A stretch of 29,882 nt of DNA from contig CAYXIO010000053.1 of the NCBI GenBank assembly GCA_964465125.1, forward strand, positions 1 through 29,882, given 5' to 3'. How positions within the stretch are numbered: position 1 is the stretch's first letter; every line of letters starts with the position of its first letter. This DNA is from CAYOHG01 sp964465125. GTDB lineage: Bacteria; Planctomycetota; Phycisphaerae; UBA1845; Fen-1342. Shown piece by piece: positions 22,041 to 28,705 of this stretch. Under the pieces are notes generated by a model that saw only the letters and a list, made by a program, of their open reading frames with translations, ran no database searches and was not told where the DNA came from. The translations under genes were made by a program, and so were the position numbers.

Positions 22041-22229
22041 CTAGGTTGCCACGCTTGTAACGGGTTCGGCTTCCCTCGCCCGCAATTTCTCGATCCGGAC
22101 GTCGCGCGGCGCCGTCACCCGCAGCCGCGCCAACTGACCACTCTTGGACAGCAACTCGACAGTCACCCCGGCGAGCGACAACTGCTCACCGGGGCGAACA
22201 TCGACGATCAGTGCCGTCCGCGGCTCCAT
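22041..22229 (-). CDS. CsrA-like RNA-binding protein homologue
   Basis: 62 aa; ATG at 22229 overlaps the scaffold stop (TGATG). Residues 7-45 align with CsrA: LIVDVRPGEQLSLAGVTVEL, then LARLRVTAPRDVRIEKL, compared with the CsrA pattern LxLTRRxGExLxIGDxVTVxV, VRIGIxAPxxVxVHREE. The RPGE, VTVELL and APRDV core is kept. At the RNA-contact end the usual V-H-R is I-E-K, and the first strand has D for T, so RNA binding may be altered. CsrA represses translation by binding GGA in leader RNAs. A phage copy between scaffold and capsid genes could tune the capsid/scaffold ratio; inference. The 3' end carries one of the dispersed inverted repeats. Confidence 0.7.
   Translation of the reverse strand: MEPRTALIVDVRPGEQLSLAGVTVELLSKSGQLARLRVTAPRDVRIEKLRAREAEPVTSVAT
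22045..22061 (-). repeat. Dispersed inverted-repeat element, copy C
   Basis: Minus strand: GTTACAAGCGTGGCAAC, preceded by CC and followed by CTAGC. It encodes the last residues (VTSVAT) and is directly followed by the TAG stop of the CsrA-like gene. One mismatch in the arms and one extra base in the loop compared with copies A and B. Confidence 0.6.
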
Positions 22230-23155
22230 CACCGCGCCATCGCATACCGCTCGCGCTGCGCAGGCGTCATGCGGGCAATCGCCGCCTCGAGGTCGGTCCC
22301 GTCGAGTGCGTCGATGTCGGCGAATTCACTGCCCACATCCCCTGGGCCGTCGCCGCCCGGCACGTTCGCCAGCGACGGCGCGACGGCGGCCACGGGCGGC
22401 GTGCGCGACGGGGGCTTCCCTTTGGCCGGCTCGGGTGCCTTGGCTTGCGGCCGGATGTCGTGCAGGGCCAGCACGCGCTTGTGCGCTTCGGTCAGGAACC
22501 AGTCGTGGGCCTTGTCCGCGTTCGCCGGGTCCGCGGCGAGCGTGCGCACGAACACGTCCAGGTCGCGCGCCTTCGCCTCGTCCTTTCGGTAGTCGACCGC
22601 GCCCTCTGCCGCCGTTCGTGCCGCGAACGACATGACGGCGTTCTGCCACCGTTGCGCCTGCGTCTGCGCGTTCAGTTCGGTGAAGGTTTCCGCCTTCGCG
22701 CGCGCGACAGTCAGCGCCTCGCGCTGCCCGACCAGTTCGTCGCGCGCGACCTCGTAGGCTTCGAAGTCGAGCTCGCCCTCCTGGAATCGGCGCTTGAGCT
22801 CGGCCTGCTGGTCGGCGAGCGCCTTGACCTGCGCATCGAAGTCCTGGGGCAGCTTCGCGTCGTACTGCGGCGTGAAGTCGCCCGACGGCTCGGGCGCCTT
22901 GGGTGGCTCTGCCACCGGCTCGACGGACGTTTCGACAGGCGCCGCCTTACCCTCGACCGGAGCCGCTGCCGACGCATCGGCGGCGTCGTCATCGCCCTCG
23001 TCGTCGCCCTCGTCGTCGTCGTCGTCCGGACCGTCGGACTCGCCCGCGATCTTGCTCATCGCGGCGAGCTCGGCCTCGCTGTATTCGGACTCCTGGATCG
23101 CCTCGCGTTCCTCGGGGGTCAGGGTTGCCAGTTGTTCGTCGGTGAGCGTACTCAT
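22229..23155 (-). CDS. Scaffolding protein
   Basis: 308 aa, ATG at 23155 after AGGAGAAG. The first 40 residues are acidic (MSTLTDEQLATLTPEEREAI) and lead to an Asp-rich run (DGPDDDDDEGDDEGDDD, residues 42-58). A Pro/Ala/Val linker follows, then a long helical region (KALADQQAELKRRFQEGELD to about residue 165), a folded part around AHDWFLTEAHKRVLALHDI, and a C-terminal helix-turn (ADIDALDGTDLEAAIARMTP). Acidic, helical, low in aromatic residues and placed between portal and capsid: the profile of a phage capsid scaffold. It should co-assemble with the capsid and leave the procapsid. Confidence 0.82.
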   Translation of the reverse strand: MSTLTDEQLATLTPEEREAIQESEYSEAELAAMSKIAGESDGPDDDDDEGDDEGDDDAADASAAAPVEGKAAPVETSVEPVAEPPKAPEPSGDFTPQYDAKLPQDFDAQVKALADQQAELKRRFQEGELDFEAYEVARDELVGQREALTVARAKAETFTELNAQTQAQRWQNAVMSFAARTAAEGAVDYRKDEAKARDLDVFVRTLAADPANADKAHDWFLTEAHKRVLALHDIRPQAKAPEPAKGKPPSRTPPVAAVAPSLANVPGGDGPGDVGSEFADIDALDGTDLEAAIARMTPAQRERYAMAR

Positions 23156-23180
23156 GCGCGCTTCTCCTGTGGTGGGTGAA

Positions 23181-23372
23181 TCACTCGGGTTTCGCCTCGC
23201 CGGCCACCCTCGCCGCCTCGAGCATCTTGCGCTTGGCGAGCGCCTGCACCTTGGCGAACCGTTTGGCGTCGGCGCGAATCGCTTCGGCCTCCGTCAGCGT
23301 GCGCAGGTCGGATTCGACCTTCCATTCCTCGTCCGCCGCGATTGCGACGGTGGATCGCTTGCCCTTGGCCAT
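23181..23372 (-). CDS. Small hypothetical protein between portal and scaffold
   Basis: 63 aa with a clear AGGAGG site before ATG at 23372. It starts MAKGKRSTVAIAADEEWKVE, then an extended charged helix (SDLRTLTEAEAIRADAKRFA, KVQALAKRKMLEAARVAGEA). The VESDLRTLTEAEAIRAD motif is common in tiny phage proteins next to portal genes. It may be an assembly accessory; function unknown. Confidence 0.7.
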   Translation of the reverse strand: MAKGKRSTVAIAADEEWKVESDLRTLTEAEAIRADAKRFAKVQALAKRKMLEAARVAGEAKPE

Positions 23373-23395
23373 TGATGACCTCCTGTTGAACCGCG

Positions 23396-25759
23396 CTAGC
23401 GTGGCACGCTTGCCACGGAGTCGGCGTCTTGCCGCGGCAGTTTGGCCTCGGCCTCGGCGAGCCGGGCGCGCATCTGCGCAATCGCGCGATCGCTCGCTGC
23501 CTGGATCTCGGCAACCCGCAGCTTGGCGTCGGCGTCGATGCGGGCGACCTCAAGTCGCGTGTCGGCCTCGCGCGCGATCTGCGTGGTGCGATTCGCCAAG
23601 TCGGCCTGCGCCTTGCGTAGCGCCTCGGTCACACGCTCGATCTCGGCGGCGGCCTGTTGCTGGATGCGCGTGACGACCGCCTGCGCTTCCTCGCTTCCTG
23701 CGCCACTGACCTCGGATTCCAGCTTGGCGGCGCGCGCGTTCAACTCGCGCACCTTCGCCTGTTGCTCGGCCAGCGCGGCGCGTGCCTGCTCGCGCTGCAT
23801 CTGGATCGCCTCGGCCTGCATGGCGGCCTGCTGCTGCAACTGTGCCGCTTCCTCAGGCGTTTCGGGCGCCTTCTCGTCGCGCTCGCCAGTGATCCGCCGG
23901 ATCTGCTGGACGATCTCGTCCTTGTTCGGCAGGTCCGAGAATTCCATCGCGATGGTGAGCAGCCGCAAGGAAATCTCGGGCGGCAGCCTCGCCGCCAGTT
24001 GATTGAGCGACTCGAACATCACCTGACGCAGCGTGCCGGCATAGTCCTGCTCGCTCACCACGAAATCCGCCATCGACTGCGTGATGTCGTTGACCCACCG
24101 CACTTGCCCGTCGGGCTGGATCTCGGGCTGGTTGATCTTCACCCACTCGATCGCGCCGCGCGCGCCAGTCAGTCGGATCACCTTCGCCTCGGAATAGAAC
24201 TGCTCGACCAGCGATAGCTGCTTCTCACCCTGCACCTGGGTCGCCAGTCGCAGGTTGTCGAATGGCTCGGTCGTGACCACGGAACCCTGCAGCTGCCTGG
24301 CCTTGATCGCCTCGCCGCTGATCGCGTTCGTCTGCCGGCCCAGGTTCTCATCGGCGACCCCGGCGGACTTCTGGATCGAACGAGCCGCTAGCGACATCAT
24401 GTCGATCTGGCCGTTGGCCGCTTCGGAGTCCCGACGGATCAGCAGTTCCCGCCCCGGTTTCTTCACGATCACGCCGTCAGGCCGGTCGGCCTCGTCGCGC
24501 AGCGCATTCCAGTCGTCGGTGGCGCCCTCGTCAGCGATGATCTGGTTTGTGTTGAGCAAGAACAGCGCTTTGGACGCCCGCTTGTTGAGATCCTGCTGCA
24601 CGTCGCGCACCCGCCGGATCACGCCGTAGGGCAGCCGATCGCGCGAGCGCCGGTAGCACCAGATGGGCGTGAGCGAAAATCGGTTGTGCCGGAACACGCT
24701 CGGCTGGCGCGAGAGCAGGGCCGCCTCGATGAACACCGCGACGTGAACGCGCATCACAATCCGGTCGATGATCGTCGCGTGCTGGCGCGACAGCGTTTCG
24801 GCCATCACCTGATCCCGCTCGTCGAACATCGCTCCACGCAGCGGGCCGTCGCCGACGAAGTGCACCGGCGTCGGTCGCCGGTACTGGCATTCGATCAGCC
24901 TCACCCGCCGACGCTTGGCGTCGATCATCGACCCGACGCCAGCCCCGTAGATGGCGCCGTGGTTCCGCTCGGCAGCAATCTCCGACGACGTCCGCCAGGT
25001 GTCCTCATCCCATCCGTCGGACACCCGGAACGGGGCATCCTCGACCGCCTCACGGATCTTGTCGGCGCGCTGCGGGAACATCATCAGCGCCACGTCCTCG
25101 TCGACCCAGCGCCAGCGGAAAACGTAGCGAGCATCCGACAGGTCGTGCTCGTAGGCGGCCGAGTCCCACAGCACGTTCCGCCAGTCCTCGTAGCTCGAGT
25201 AGATGATGTCCGCCGTCGGGTCGTCGCGCACGCCGTCATCGATCCAGCCGACGCCGGTCTTGACCGCATCGGCGAACGCTCGCGACCGCACGAACCCCGT
25301 TCGGTTGACGTCGGCGACGTACTTGAGCACCTTGGTCTTGATGTCGGCAAGCTCGACATCGTCCTCGGCCCGCGGCAGCACCCGCCAGTCGACCCGCGCG
25401 CGGCGCTCGGTGCCGATCAGCCAGTCGACCATCGGCGCGATCTCGTTGTAGACCAGCGGCTGCTGGCCGCGCTCGCGCAGGAGCGCCGCATCCTCTGGAT
25501 CCCACTGCAGGTTGTCGTAGAAGTCGGCGTCCAGCGCCATCTCGAGACGGTTCTCTGCCTGGCGGTCGCGCTCGTAGTACCACCACTCGAGCAGCCGGCG
25601 CAGTTCCGCGCGCGCTTCTTCGGAGTCGAGTTCGTGGCTGCCGGCGGTTGTCAGCGCGCCGGGGGCGCCAGATGGCGATTCAGCCGCAGTCTGCTCACCT
25701 GGCTCACCGGGTTCGCCGAAGATCCGTCGCAGCACCCGCACGTTGTCCAGGCTAGCCAT
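23396..25759 (-). CDS. Portal protein, P22-like
   Basis: 787 aa from ATG at 25759. The region EWWYYERDRQAENRLEMALD, then ADFYDNLQWDPEDAALLRER, GQQPLVYNEIAPMVDWLIGT and ERRARVDWRVLPR, is the conserved start of P22-type portals. Further on come SSYEDWRNVLWDSAAYEHDL, IWCYRRSRDRLPYGVIRRVR, DVQQDLNKRASKALFLLNTN and GRQTNAISGEAIKARQLQGS. From about residue 640 the C-terminus is a very long Gln/Ala/Glu-rich coiled coil, like the barrel of P22 portal. It forms the dodecameric packaging ring. The gene overlaps the 143-aa gene by eight bases. The last residues (SVASVPR) are encoded by a dispersed inverted repeat. Confidence 0.9.
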   Translation of the reverse strand: MASLDNVRVLRRIFGEPGEPGEQTAAESPSGAPGALTTAGSHELDSEEARAELRRLLEWWYYERDRQAENRLEMALDADFYDNLQWDPEDAALLRERGQQPLVYNEIAPMVDWLIGTERRARVDWRVLPRAEDDVELADIKTKVLKYVADVNRTGFVRSRAFADAVKTGVGWIDDGVRDDPTADIIYSSYEDWRNVLWDSAAYEHDLSDARYVFRWRWVDEDVALMMFPQRADKIREAVEDAPFRVSDGWDEDTWRTSSEIAAERNHGAIYGAGVGSMIDAKRRRVRLIECQYRRPTPVHFVGDGPLRGAMFDERDQVMAETLSRQHATIIDRIVMRVHVAVFIEAALLSRQPSVFRHNRFSLTPIWCYRRSRDRLPYGVIRRVRDVQQDLNKRASKALFLLNTNQIIADEGATDDWNALRDEADRPDGVIVKKPGRELLIRRDSEAANGQIDMMSLAARSIQKSAGVADENLGRQTNAISGEAIKARQLQGSVVTTEPFDNLRLATQVQGEKQLSLVEQFYSEAKVIRLTGARGAIEWVKINQPEIQPDGQVRWVNDITQSMADFVVSEQDYAGTLRQVMFESLNQLAARLPPEISLRLLTIAMEFSDLPNKDEIVQQIRRITGERDEKAPETPEEAAQLQQQAAMQAEAIQMQREQARAALAEQQAKVRELNARAAKLESEVSGAGSEEAQAVVTRIQQQAAAEIERVTEALRKAQADLANRTTQIAREADTRLEVARIDADAKLRVAEIQAASDRAIAQMRARLAEAEAKLPRQDADSVASVPR
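23401..23416 (-). repeat. Dispersed inverted-repeat element, copy B
   Basis: Minus strand: GTGGCAAGCGTGCCAC, a perfect inverted repeat with GTGGC pairing GCCAC, preceded by CC. It codes for the last residues of the portal, just before its stop, and is 29 bases upstream of the next start. Confidence 0.65.
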
Positions 25760-26183
25760 ACTCGACCCCCGTTTTCTCGACGCGGATCGGCTCGGCGGTC
25801 ACTGGTTGCCCGTCCACGCGCAGCACCATCTCGCCGAAATCGCCGGCGTGGTACTGCGGCGGCGGCACCGACGGCATCCGCACCAGGTCAGGGATTCCGT
25901 CGATCACGATGCCGGCGAGCCGGGCGCAGTTGCGCGGAGACGGCTCAACCCCCAGCACTTCGCACGCCTTGGCGGCCTTGGCCGCGACCGCCCGGACGGC
26001 GCGCGGATCGCTGTCGTCCCAGGTGTAGGCCGCGGACTCCATGACGCAGTACCAGGGTGCGCCAGGGCGTCTGGCCGGCACCAGCACCAGTGCCCGTTCG
26101 TCGTTGAGCCAGGTGTAGATGGCGACCACGTCGCCGTGTTGGCGGACAAGGTGCGCCCTGCGGGTGTCGATTGTGGCCGGCAT
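25752..26183 (-). CDS. Hypothetical head-region protein
   Basis: 143 aa taking ATG at 26183 (MPATIDTRRAHLVRQHGDVV). A GTG at 26198 would add five residues; neither has a clear ribosome site. Features: AIYTWLNDERALVLVPARRP, GAPWYCVMESAAYTWDDSDP, then a helical Ala-rich segment and IVIDGIPDLVRMPSVPP. The W.NDERA..L.P..R..APW..V pattern recurs in phage proteins between terminase and portal, function unknown. A dispersed inverted repeat lies just upstream of the start. Overlaps the portal start by eight bases. Confidence 0.7.
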   Translation of the reverse strand: MPATIDTRRAHLVRQHGDVVAIYTWLNDERALVLVPARRPGAPWYCVMESAAYTWDDSDPRAVRAVAAKAAKACEVLGVEPSPRNCARLAGIVIDGIPDLVRMPSVPPPQYHAGDFGEMVLRVDGQPVTAEPIRVEKTGVEYG

Positions 26184-26191
26184 GGCAACAC

Positions 26192-26207
26192 GTTGCACGC
26201 TTGCAAC
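26192..26207 (-). repeat. Dispersed inverted-repeat element, copy A
   Basis: Minus strand: GTTGCAAGCGTGCAAC, a perfect inverted repeat (GTTGC pairs GCAAC), preceded by CCC. Located eight bases upstream of the ATG of the 143-aa gene, where a ribosome site would be expected. Compared with copy B, both arms changed together, keeping the pairing. Confidence 0.65.
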
Positions 26208-26425
26208 GGGCGGCCGATAGCCAACCAGCTGGCCGTGGTCGCTACCACATCGGCCATCCTCCCCCGCAAGGGCTGCGGGTCGGCTGCGGGTCGGCCCGCT
26301 TGGGGTTGCGGGTCAGACCGCTGGGGGTTGCGGGCGTGGTTGCGGGCAAACCGACAGAACCAGCAGTGGTGCTGGTCTTCAGCCCGCAACCCCCTTGCGG
26401 GCGTGGTTGCGGGCGTGGTTGCGGG
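26208..26425. repeat. GC-rich nested and tandem repeat spacer after the terminase gene
   Basis: No convincing gene in this stretch. It carries many copies of GTTGCGGG, including GGTTGCGGGTCAGACCGC-like copies near 26305-26321 and 26418-26433 (the second includes the terminase stop). There is a 13-base inverted repeat (26323-26335 GGGGGTTGCGGGC with 26382-26394) enclosing a second hairpin, ACCAGCA-GTGG-TGCTGGT (26359-26376). There is no U-tract. Possible roles: RNA processing or stabilising structure, terminator without U-tract, recombination site, or a phage packaging-related site; none shown. Confidence 0.6.
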
Positions 26426-27723
26426 TCAGACCGCCATCGGGCTCCCGCGCCGGCGCAGTCCTGCAGTGCGCGAGACGCCGGCCGACGACATCAGCCGCTC
26501 CGCGGCGATCGCCAGCAGGCCGAAAGCGTCGGCTCCGTGCGACGACCAGTCGTGCTCCGGCCCCAGGCCGACGTCGCGAGCCGGATCGCGGCGCTCGTGA
26601 TACCAGCCCAGCGCCTCGAGTCCCGGGCCGACGGTCGCCTCGTTGAACCAGCACGCCGGGAAGATCCGCCGGCCCGCGGCGATGCGCGCGGCAGCCGCCC
26701 CGCGCCCCTGGTTCGGGACAATTTCGACTGCGTAGCCGGCTGCGCGCAGAGCCGACTCAGGTNNNNNNNNNNCACGGTGTCGTGACTGGTCCCGTCGTGC
26801 GGCAACCAGATTTCACATCGGCCAGGGGTATAGCCGCGCGCCCGAGCCCATTCCAGATGCGCCGCGAGCGGCTGGCCGACGGCCTCGTAGTAGTCGAGTA
26901 CCCGAATCTCGCGGCCGACGAATTGCGCAACCCACCACGACCATGCGTCGGCCCGGCCGCCGGTGCCGCCGATATCGGTGAACAGGCGCAGGGGCAACAC
27001 CGGATCCGCCGGCACGATTCCGATCCGCTTCTGCTGCCGTGCCTCGGCCAGCGCCCGGGCGTAGTAGGCGCCCGAGACTGCGGTTGCGTACTCACCCTCC
27101 CAGATATGTGGATAGCGGTCCGGATCCTGGGCCAGACAGTCAAGCCGTTCTTGCTCGAGCACCGCGGGGAACATCGGGTTGTCCTGCCAGTTTGCGCGGA
27201 CGACGAGCGAGCCGGTCGGTGGCGCGCCGGCGCGGAACATCGCATCGACCGGGTCCGTTTTGCGCCTGGGGTTCCAACTGAACCAGAGCTCGGACCCTTC
27301 GGTGCGGATGGTCGGCCGCAGCAACTCAAGCGACCTGGCGGAGAGCGCCTGCGCCTCCTCTACCCACGCGCGGCCGTAGCCCTCGAGCGACTTGATCGAC
27401 TCGGCCGTGTGATCCGCCATGCCGCTGAAGGTGATGATCCCATCGCCGGGCGCCGCGATGGCCTCGACGTAGGGTCGGAACAGCCGGCCCAAACCGAGCG
27501 CCTGGATCTTGTCCTCGAGCAGCCGCTTGCTCGACTCCTTGAGCGACCGCTGGACCTCGCGCACGCAGACCGACCGCAGCCCTGGGTGCGCAAGGTGATC
27601 CTCGAGCAGCCGCTCGGCGAAAAAGTGGCTCTTGCCGCTGCCCCGCCCGCCGAACGCCCCCTTGTAGCGAGACGGGCCGAGCAGAGACTTGAACACGCGA
27701 GCCGTATCTATGTCGACGCGCAT
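26426..27723 (-). CDS. terL: Terminase large subunit (PBSX/Terminase_3-type), interrupted by an N run
   Basis: ATG at 27723 to TGA at 26426. Visible: 317 residues before the gap and 111 after, close to the family length of about 430-450. N-terminal ATPase: FGGRGSGKSHFF (Walker A, residues 24-35) and RAWVEEAQAL (Walker B with catalytic Glu, 118-127), then ELWFSWNPR (motif III region). C-terminal nuclease: LFTDIGG (Asp250), EIWLPHDG (Asp310) and, after the gap, HDWSSHGADAFGLL with the last acidic residue. The post-gap frame is PESALRAAGYAVEIVPNQGR, which is not the frame obtained when ten bases are counted. It drives ATP-dependent DNA packaging and cutting. The start overlaps the upstream gene by 16 bases. 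No small subunit is recognised nearby. Confidence 0.92.
26763..26772. other. Run of ten Ns (assembly placeholder)
   Basis: Ten Ns inside the terminase gene between the DTV and PESALRAAG segments. Keeping the frame requires that the real number of bases be 2 modulo 3 (2, 5, 8, 11...), so ten is wrong. A few residues of the nuclease domain are missing. Confidence 0.9.
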
Positions 27724-28433
27724 ACGTGCCCGATCGGCTCGACGCAGCGGTTACAGATACGCGCCTGGCGCGCTATCGAAAGAAGCAGGTCACGAAACTC
27801 TGGCGGGGTCCCCTTCGCTTCCTTCTTGCCGAGCTGCGCGATCCCGAGCGCAGCCAATTCGGCGCGCGGGCGGTCCGCGCTGATCCAGGCCTGCGGCTTC
27901 TCGCCAGGCCCCCAGCGCAGCGCAGGCGGCACCATCCCATAGGCGTAGAGCCACGTCCGCTTTCGAGCGCGGTGCCCGTAGTGGCGCTGCTCGACGTGGC
28001 ACGTCCAGCCGCCGCACGTCGTCTGGATCCAGCCGCCCGAGGTCGGTGGCGTCGGCAGGCCGAAGACGCGCCATGCAATCGAGCACGCTGGGTGCTCCAG
28101 CACACCGCCGTAGGTCCGCACCGCGCGCAACGCGGCCTCGAAGCACCCGCCGTCGTCGCCCACGGCGAGGCCGTAGCGTGCCTGGTTCACGGGCGCCAGT
28201 TGGCACCAGCGGTCGCACGGAGGGTGCGCAACCGCTGGGTGAGGGCCTGCGTACTGCCGGGCGTCGCGCGCTGCGTCCCATGGGTCCACTCCCGGTACGC
28301 CGACGTAGACGCCGTCCGTCGCCACGTAGAGAGCCGCCACCGTGCGCGGCTCCACCACGGTGCATAACTGGTCGCTCGAGCAGTTATGCCGTAGCGAGGC
28401 GTTGTTGGTCTGCAACGGATCAGCGATGGCCAT
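27708..28433 (-). CDS. HPPC/LEHP-motif phage protein, distantly methyltransferase-like
   Basis: 241 aa from ATG at 28433 (MAIADPLQTNNASL), six bases after the KorA-like stop; the conserved part begins near residue 27. Key motifs: YVATDGVYVGVPGVDPWDAA, VAHPPCDRWCQLA (HPPC, residues 70-73), GDDGGCFEAALRAVRTYGGV, LEHPACSIAWRVFGLP, GGWTCHVEQRHYGHRARKRTWLY and KEAKGTPPEFRDLLL. The HPPC plus LEHP pair recalls the PPC...ENP pair of phage cytosine methyltransferase-like proteins, but no SAM-binding glycine loop is clear. Proteins of this type occur beside methyltransferase genes in phages, function unknown to me. Many Cys/His/Trp residues suggest metal binding or catalysis. Overlaps the terminase start. 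Confidence 0.7.
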   Translation of the reverse strand: MAIADPLQTNNASLRHNCSSDQLCTVVEPRTVAALYVATDGVYVGVPGVDPWDAARDARQYAGPHPAVAHPPCDRWCQLAPVNQARYGLAVGDDGGCFEAALRAVRTYGGVLEHPACSIAWRVFGLPTPPTSGGWIQTTCGGWTCHVEQRHYGHRARKRTWLYAYGMVPPALRWGPGEKPQAWISADRPRAELAALGIAQLGKKEAKGTPPEFRDLLLSIARQARICNRCVEPIGHVCAST

Positions 28434-28438
28434 GCTGC

Positions 28439-28705
28439 TCAACTCCAACGATACGCGCCCGCGACGAGCGCATGGGCTCGTCGGAACCGGCCAACCGCGT
28501 TTGAGACTGACGCGCGCGAGCAACCGGCCTCGCGCGCGGCAACAGACGGCGCCAGACCGTCGACGAGCACCAGGCGTGCAGCTGCCCGCGCCGGGTCGCG
28601 CGAGCGCATTAGCTGGGCGAGCGTCCAAAACTGCGCTGGCGTGAGTTCGCCGCCGGCCGCGAGTTGACGCGACCGGCGCGGGAATTGCGGAGCAGAACGG
28701 CTCAC
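28439..28705 (-). CDS. KorA/TrfB-like DNA-binding protein
   Basis: 88 aa. GTG at 28705 overlaps the methyltransferase stop (GTGA). The C-terminal two thirds match the KorA/TrfB domain: LTPAQFWTLAQLMRSRDPAR, then AARLVLVDGLAPSVAAREAG and CSRASVSNAVGRFRRA, with the helix-turn-helix at residues 53-75. KorA is a plasmid repressor binding palindromic operators; phages carry short relatives. A basic N-terminus (PQFPRRSRQ) precedes it. It may regulate phage transcription or, given its location two genes before terL, act in packaging. No operator is assigned; the four dispersed inverted repeats are candidates. Confidence 0.75.
   Translation of the reverse strand: MSRSAPQFPRRSRQLAAGGELTPAQFWTLAQLMRSRDPARAAARLVLVDGLAPSVAAREAGCSRASVSNAVGRFRRAHALVAGAYRWS

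Noticed and set aside
20102..22060. Very long open frame on the plus strand opposite the capsid gene
   Set aside because: It is antisense to well-identified capsid, decoration and CsrA-like genes; its Arg/His-rich composition is typical of antisense frames in GC-rich DNA; no ribosome site or motif.
25904..26389. Frame through the GTTGCGGG repeats with RNHARNP-type peptide
   Set aside because: Repeat-derived peptide that overlaps the better supported 143-aa gene; no ribosome site or convincing domain.
26491..26762. Continuation of the terminase as read through ten Ns
   Set aside because: This frame is an artefact of the N run length; the next frame gives the genuine nuclease C-terminus ending at 26426.
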